Below are positions 61,770-64,000 of a DNA stretch of 64,000 nucleotides, one piece after another. The notes beneath the pieces were generated by a model, which was given only the letters and a program-made list of their open reading frames with translations, was not told the origin of the DNA and ran no database searches. The number at the start of each line of letters is the position of its first letter. The stretch's first letter is position 1. The DNA comes from Methylobacterium sp. SyP6R (GTDB lineage: Bacteria; Pseudomonadota; Alphaproteobacteria; Rhizobiales; Beijerinckiaceae), in NCBI RefSeq assembly GCF_019216885.1, contig NZ_JAAQRC020000001.1, positions 4,374,001 to 4,438,000 of the forward strand. The letters run 5' to 3'. A program made the translations under genes and the position numbers.

Positions 61770-62711
61770 ATGATGGACGCCGCGGCCGATCGCCTCGATC
61801 ACGGCCTGCTCCCCGTCGCAGGGAGCGCCCGGATCTACTGGGAGATGTCGGGCCATCCGGACGGCATCCCGGTGCTGTTCCTGCACGGCGGGCCCGGCAG
61901 CGGCCTCGGGCGCGGCGGCTACCGCCGGCACTTCGACGGCACGCGCTATTGCGTCGTTGGAATCGACCAGCGCGGCTGCGGGCGCAGCCGGCCGCTCGCG
62001 ACCGCGGACCTCGCCGGCCTCGCCGCCAACACCACGAGCGCGCTCATCGCCGACATCGAGGCGGTGAGGGCGCATCTCGGAATCGAGCGCTGGCTGGTCT
62101 CGGGCGTTTCGTGGGGCACCACCCTGGCGCTGGCCTACGCGCAGCAGCACCCTAAGCGGGTGACGACGCTCGTGCTGGCCGCCGTCACCACCACCAGCCG
62201 GGAGGAGGTGGCCTGGATCACCGAGGGCGTCGGACGCATCTTCCCCGAAGCGTGGCAGGCCTTCGCGGAGGCGTCCGGCCAGCGCGGGGACGAGCGCATC
62301 GTCGAGGCCTATGCGCGGCGCCTCGCGGGCGACGACGCGGCGGACCGGCGGCGCGCCGCCCGCGACTGGATCGCCTGGGAGGCGGCCCACATCTCCCTCG
62401 ACAGACCGTCGCCCGGACTGCCCGACGACCCGGATCGGGACGCGGTATTCGCGACGCTGGTGACGCATTACTGGGCGAATGACGGCTTCCTGCGCGGCCC
62501 GGACGCGATCCTGGCGCGGATGGACCGCCTGCGAGACATCCCCGGCATTCTGATCCATGGGCGTCGCGACATCAGCGGGCCGGCCGTCACGGCATGGCGG
62601 CTGCATCGGCTCTGGCCGGAGAGCCGGCTCCATATCGTCGAGGGGGAGGGGCATGGCGGGCTCGAGATGAGCGCGCGGATGCGGGAAGCGACGGATGCGC
62701 TGGCGCGCTGA
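61770..62711 (+). CDS. Alpha/beta hydrolase, proline iminopeptidase-like
   Basis: This 313-residue peptidase of the S33 family has the oxyanion HGGPGSGLGRGGYRRHFD, DQRGCGRSRP and the nucleophile elbow GVSWGTTLALAYAQ, then acid and His in IHGRRDISGP and EGEGHGG. The pattern is that of proline iminopeptidases, which remove N-terminal proline. The start is taken at ATG 61770, 5 bp after mutM; ATG 61749 would overlap mutM by 16 bp. Confidence 0.88.
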   Translation: MMDAAADRLDHGLLPVAGSARIYWEMSGHPDGIPVLFLHGGPGSGLGRGGYRRHFDGTRYCVVGIDQRGCGRSRPLATADLAGLAANTTSALIADIEAVRAHLGIERWLVSGVSWGTTLALAYAQQHPKRVTTLVLAAVTTTSREEVAWITEGVGRIFPEAWQAFAEASGQRGDERIVEAYARRLAGDDAADRRRAARDWIAWEAAHISLDRPSPGLPDDPDRDAVFATLVTHYWANDGFLRGPDAILARMDRLRDIPGILIHGRRDISGPAVTAWRLHRLWPESRLHIVEGEGHGGLEMSARMREATDALAR

Positions 62712-62756
62712 GGAAAGCGCCTCAGCGACCGCGCTTGGTGGCAGAGGCGCGGGTTT

Positions 62757-62945
62757 CCCCTCTCCCCGCGGGCGGGGAGAGGCCCGAGCTCCGAAGGGGC
62801 TCGGGGAGCCCGCAGGGCAAGGGTGAGGGGGTGTTTCCGGAGGAGCCACATCCTGAAACTCCCCCTCACCCTCGCTCCGGCTTCGCCTCCGCTTGCCGCG
62901 TCTCCTGAATGGAGACGCGGCCCTCTCCCCGCCCGCGGGGAGAGG
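62757..62945. repeat. Palindromic intergenic repeat cluster
   Basis: CTCTCCCCGCGGGCGGGGAG (62760 area) and CTCTCCCCGCCCGCGGGGAG (62923 area) are palindrome-like units in opposite orientation. Between them GTGAGGGGGTGTTTC (62823-62837) and GAAACTCCCCCTCAC (about 62865-62879) also pair. The whole block can fold into a large cruciform. Such CCCTCACCC elements are common in Methylobacterium intergenic DNA. Confidence 0.7.
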
Positions 62946-63041
62946 AGAAATCCTGAGCCTTCACAGGCAGCCAAGCAGTCTCGGCACGGGCAGTGAACGT
63001 TTCCGACCTCGCCCGGTCTCTCGATCAGGCCCGCCCCGCGC

Positions 63042-63791
63042 TCACACCGTCCGCCCCCCGTCGATCGGCATCTCCACCCCCGTGATGAACTCCGCCTCGT
63101 CCGAGGCCAGGAACAACGCCACGTTGGCGATGTCGGAGGCCCGCGACATCCGCCCCAGCGGAATCGTCGCCACGAACTTCGCCCTGTTCTCCGGCGTATC
63201 CGGCACGCCCATGAAGGCCTCCAGCAGGCCGGTCTCGCCCATCACCGGGCAGAGCGCGTTGACGCGGATCTTCCACGGTGCCAGCTCGACGGCGAGCGAC
63301 TTCGACATCAGGTTCACCGCCCCCTTCGAGGCGTTGTACCAGGTCAGGCCGGGACGGGGCCGGATGCCGGCGGTGGAGCCGACATTCAGGATCACGCCGC
63401 CGCCATTGTCGCGCATCGCCGGGGCCAGCGCCCGGACGAAGTGGAAGATCGACTTCACGTTGACCCGGAAGACCCGGTCGAAGGCCTCCTCGTCGACCTC
63501 CATCAGCGGCTGGTTGCGGTGGGTGGTCCCGGCATTGTTGACGAGGATGTGAGGCGTGCCGAAGGCCTCGGTGGTGCGCCGCACCGCGGCCTCCACATCC
63601 AGCGCGCTGCCGACATCCGCCGCGATGGCGATCGCCGAGGCGCCGATCTCACTCGCCACCCGCTCGGCGGCGTCGCCGCGCAAATCGAGCACCGCGATCT
63701 TGGCGCCCTCCGCGGCGTAGCGCTTGGCGATGCCCTCGCCGAAGCCGCCGCCGGCCCCGGTGACGATCGCGATCTTGCCGTTCAGCCTCAT
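63042..63791 (-). CDS. Short-chain dehydrogenase/reductase, FabG-like
   Basis: This 249-residue classical SDR has the NAD-binding VTGAGGGFGEGIAKR, NNAGTTHRNQP, Ser in NVGSTAGIRPRPG, WYNASKGAVNL with the catalytic Tyr and Lys, and an end at MPIDGGRTV. It resembles 3-oxoacyl-ACP reductase-like and glucose dehydrogenase-like enzymes; the substrate is not known. It lies 18 bp after the ATPase gene on the same strand, so it probably belongs to the branched-chain-type transporter operon that extends past the window. Confidence 0.9.
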   Translation of the reverse strand: MRLNGKIAIVTGAGGGFGEGIAKRYAAEGAKIAVLDLRGDAAERVASEIGASAIAIAADVGSALDVEAAVRRTTEAFGTPHILVNNAGTTHRNQPLMEVDEEAFDRVFRVNVKSIFHFVRALAPAMRDNGGGVILNVGSTAGIRPRPGLTWYNASKGAVNLMSKSLAVELAPWKIRVNALCPVMGETGLLEAFMGVPDTPENRAKFVATIPLGRMSRASDIANVALFLASDEAEFITGVEMPIDGGRTV

Positions 63792-63809
63792 GGGATCACT
63801 CCTTGAATA

Positions 63810-64000
63810 TCAGGCGGCCGAGATCTCGCCGCGCTCGATCTGGATGGTGGTGTCGACGAGCGCCCGCAGCAGGTCCGGGCTGCTCTCGGTGATGAGGATC
63901 GCGACGTCGGGAAGCGCGGCGCGCAGGCGGGCCAGGGCCTCGGCGTAGCGCAGCGCCAGCGCCGGGGCGAGGCCCTGGAACGGCTCGTCGAGGAGCACCG
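63810..64000 (-). CDS. Branched-chain-type ABC transporter ATPase LivF-like, C-terminal part
   Basis: The last 63 codons are visible, ending at 63810. LLDEPFQGLAPALALRYAEA is the Walker B and D-loop region of LivF-type ATPases, followed by ILITESSPDLLRALVDTTIQ, in which the usual H-loop His is replaced (ITESS). The N-terminus with Walker A lies beyond the right edge. The adjacent SDR gene is on the same strand. Confidence 0.85.
   Translation of the reverse strand, partial: VLLDEPFQGLAPALALRYAEALARLRAALPDVAILITESSPDLLRALVDTTIQIERGEISAA

Noticed and set aside
1..64000. CRISPR arrays and rRNA genes
   Set aside because: No regularly spaced repeat-spacer pattern and no rRNA-like sequence were seen.

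Overview
The window is GC-rich DNA whose gene content and gene order fit a Methylobacterium-like alphaproteobacterium (order Rhizobiales/Hyphomicrobiales). The clues are a complete phnGHIJ-KLMN carbon-phosphorus lyase operon, the neighbouring mutM, ubiE and ubiB genes, a HisD-type dehydrogenase in a catabolic cluster, and IS5, IS630 and ISL3 type elements. The genus is inferred from gene content; no 16S gene is present.

Positions 1-15,130 hold a signalling and oxidation module. It contains a carboxymuconolactone decarboxylase-like protein, a two-subunit molybdenum hydroxylase (IorA/IorB type), a GlxA-type AraC regulator, a 957-residue regulator that joins an OmpR-type winged helix to a STAND ATPase, a transporter fused to a histidine kinase, an FAD/disulfide oxidoreductase, a DltE-like short-chain dehydrogenase, and two FixJ-class response regulators. 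Three promoters here share a 28-bp direct-repeat site (6-mers with steps of 10 and 12 bp, always in the same orientation to the downstream gene). I infer that the winged-helix STAND protein reads this site.

Positions 15,200-46,303 look like integrated accessory DNA at the 3' end of a tRNA-Glu gene (46,304-46,379, minus strand). A broken integrase lies next to the tRNA. A copy of the tRNA 3' end lies 29.4 kb away at 16,904-16,922 and is followed by a second, more decayed copy of the same integrase 5' end. This is the signature of two related elements in tandem. Two 927-bp IS5 copies in direct orientation interrupt the two integrase genes.

The island carries two catabolic units. The first, 17,802-26,526, is one long minus-strand operon: flavin-dependent monooxygenase, flavin reductase, AtuA-like protein, DUF4387 protein, MHS transporter, metallo-hydrolase, MFS transporter and iron alcohol dehydrogenase. 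It faces a LacI regulator across two palindromic operators. The second, 28,137-37,947, encodes a sugar-type ABC importer, an unknown protein, a lactonase-like hydrolase, a histidinol-dehydrogenase-like enzyme, a 3-hydroxyacyl-CoA-dehydrogenase-like enzyme and a short-chain dehydrogenase. It faces a second LacI regulator, and near-identical operators sit at both of its promoters. Positions 39,390-43,920 are a scrap zone with an intact IS630, fragments of another IS630 and of a hydrolase, a frameshifted gene with weak uracil-DNA-glycosylase-like features, and a strikingly AT-rich orphan gene cut by IS5.

Positions 46,304-64,000 look like core chromosome: tRNA-Glu, rlmB, a CYTH/CHAD protein, the phn operon with its divergent regulator phnF, a branched-chain-type substrate-binding protein, ubiB-ubiE divergent from mutM, a proline-iminopeptidase-like hydrolase, a short-chain dehydrogenase and the end of a LivF-like ATPase. 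Two intergenic gaps there contain palindromic REP-like repeats.
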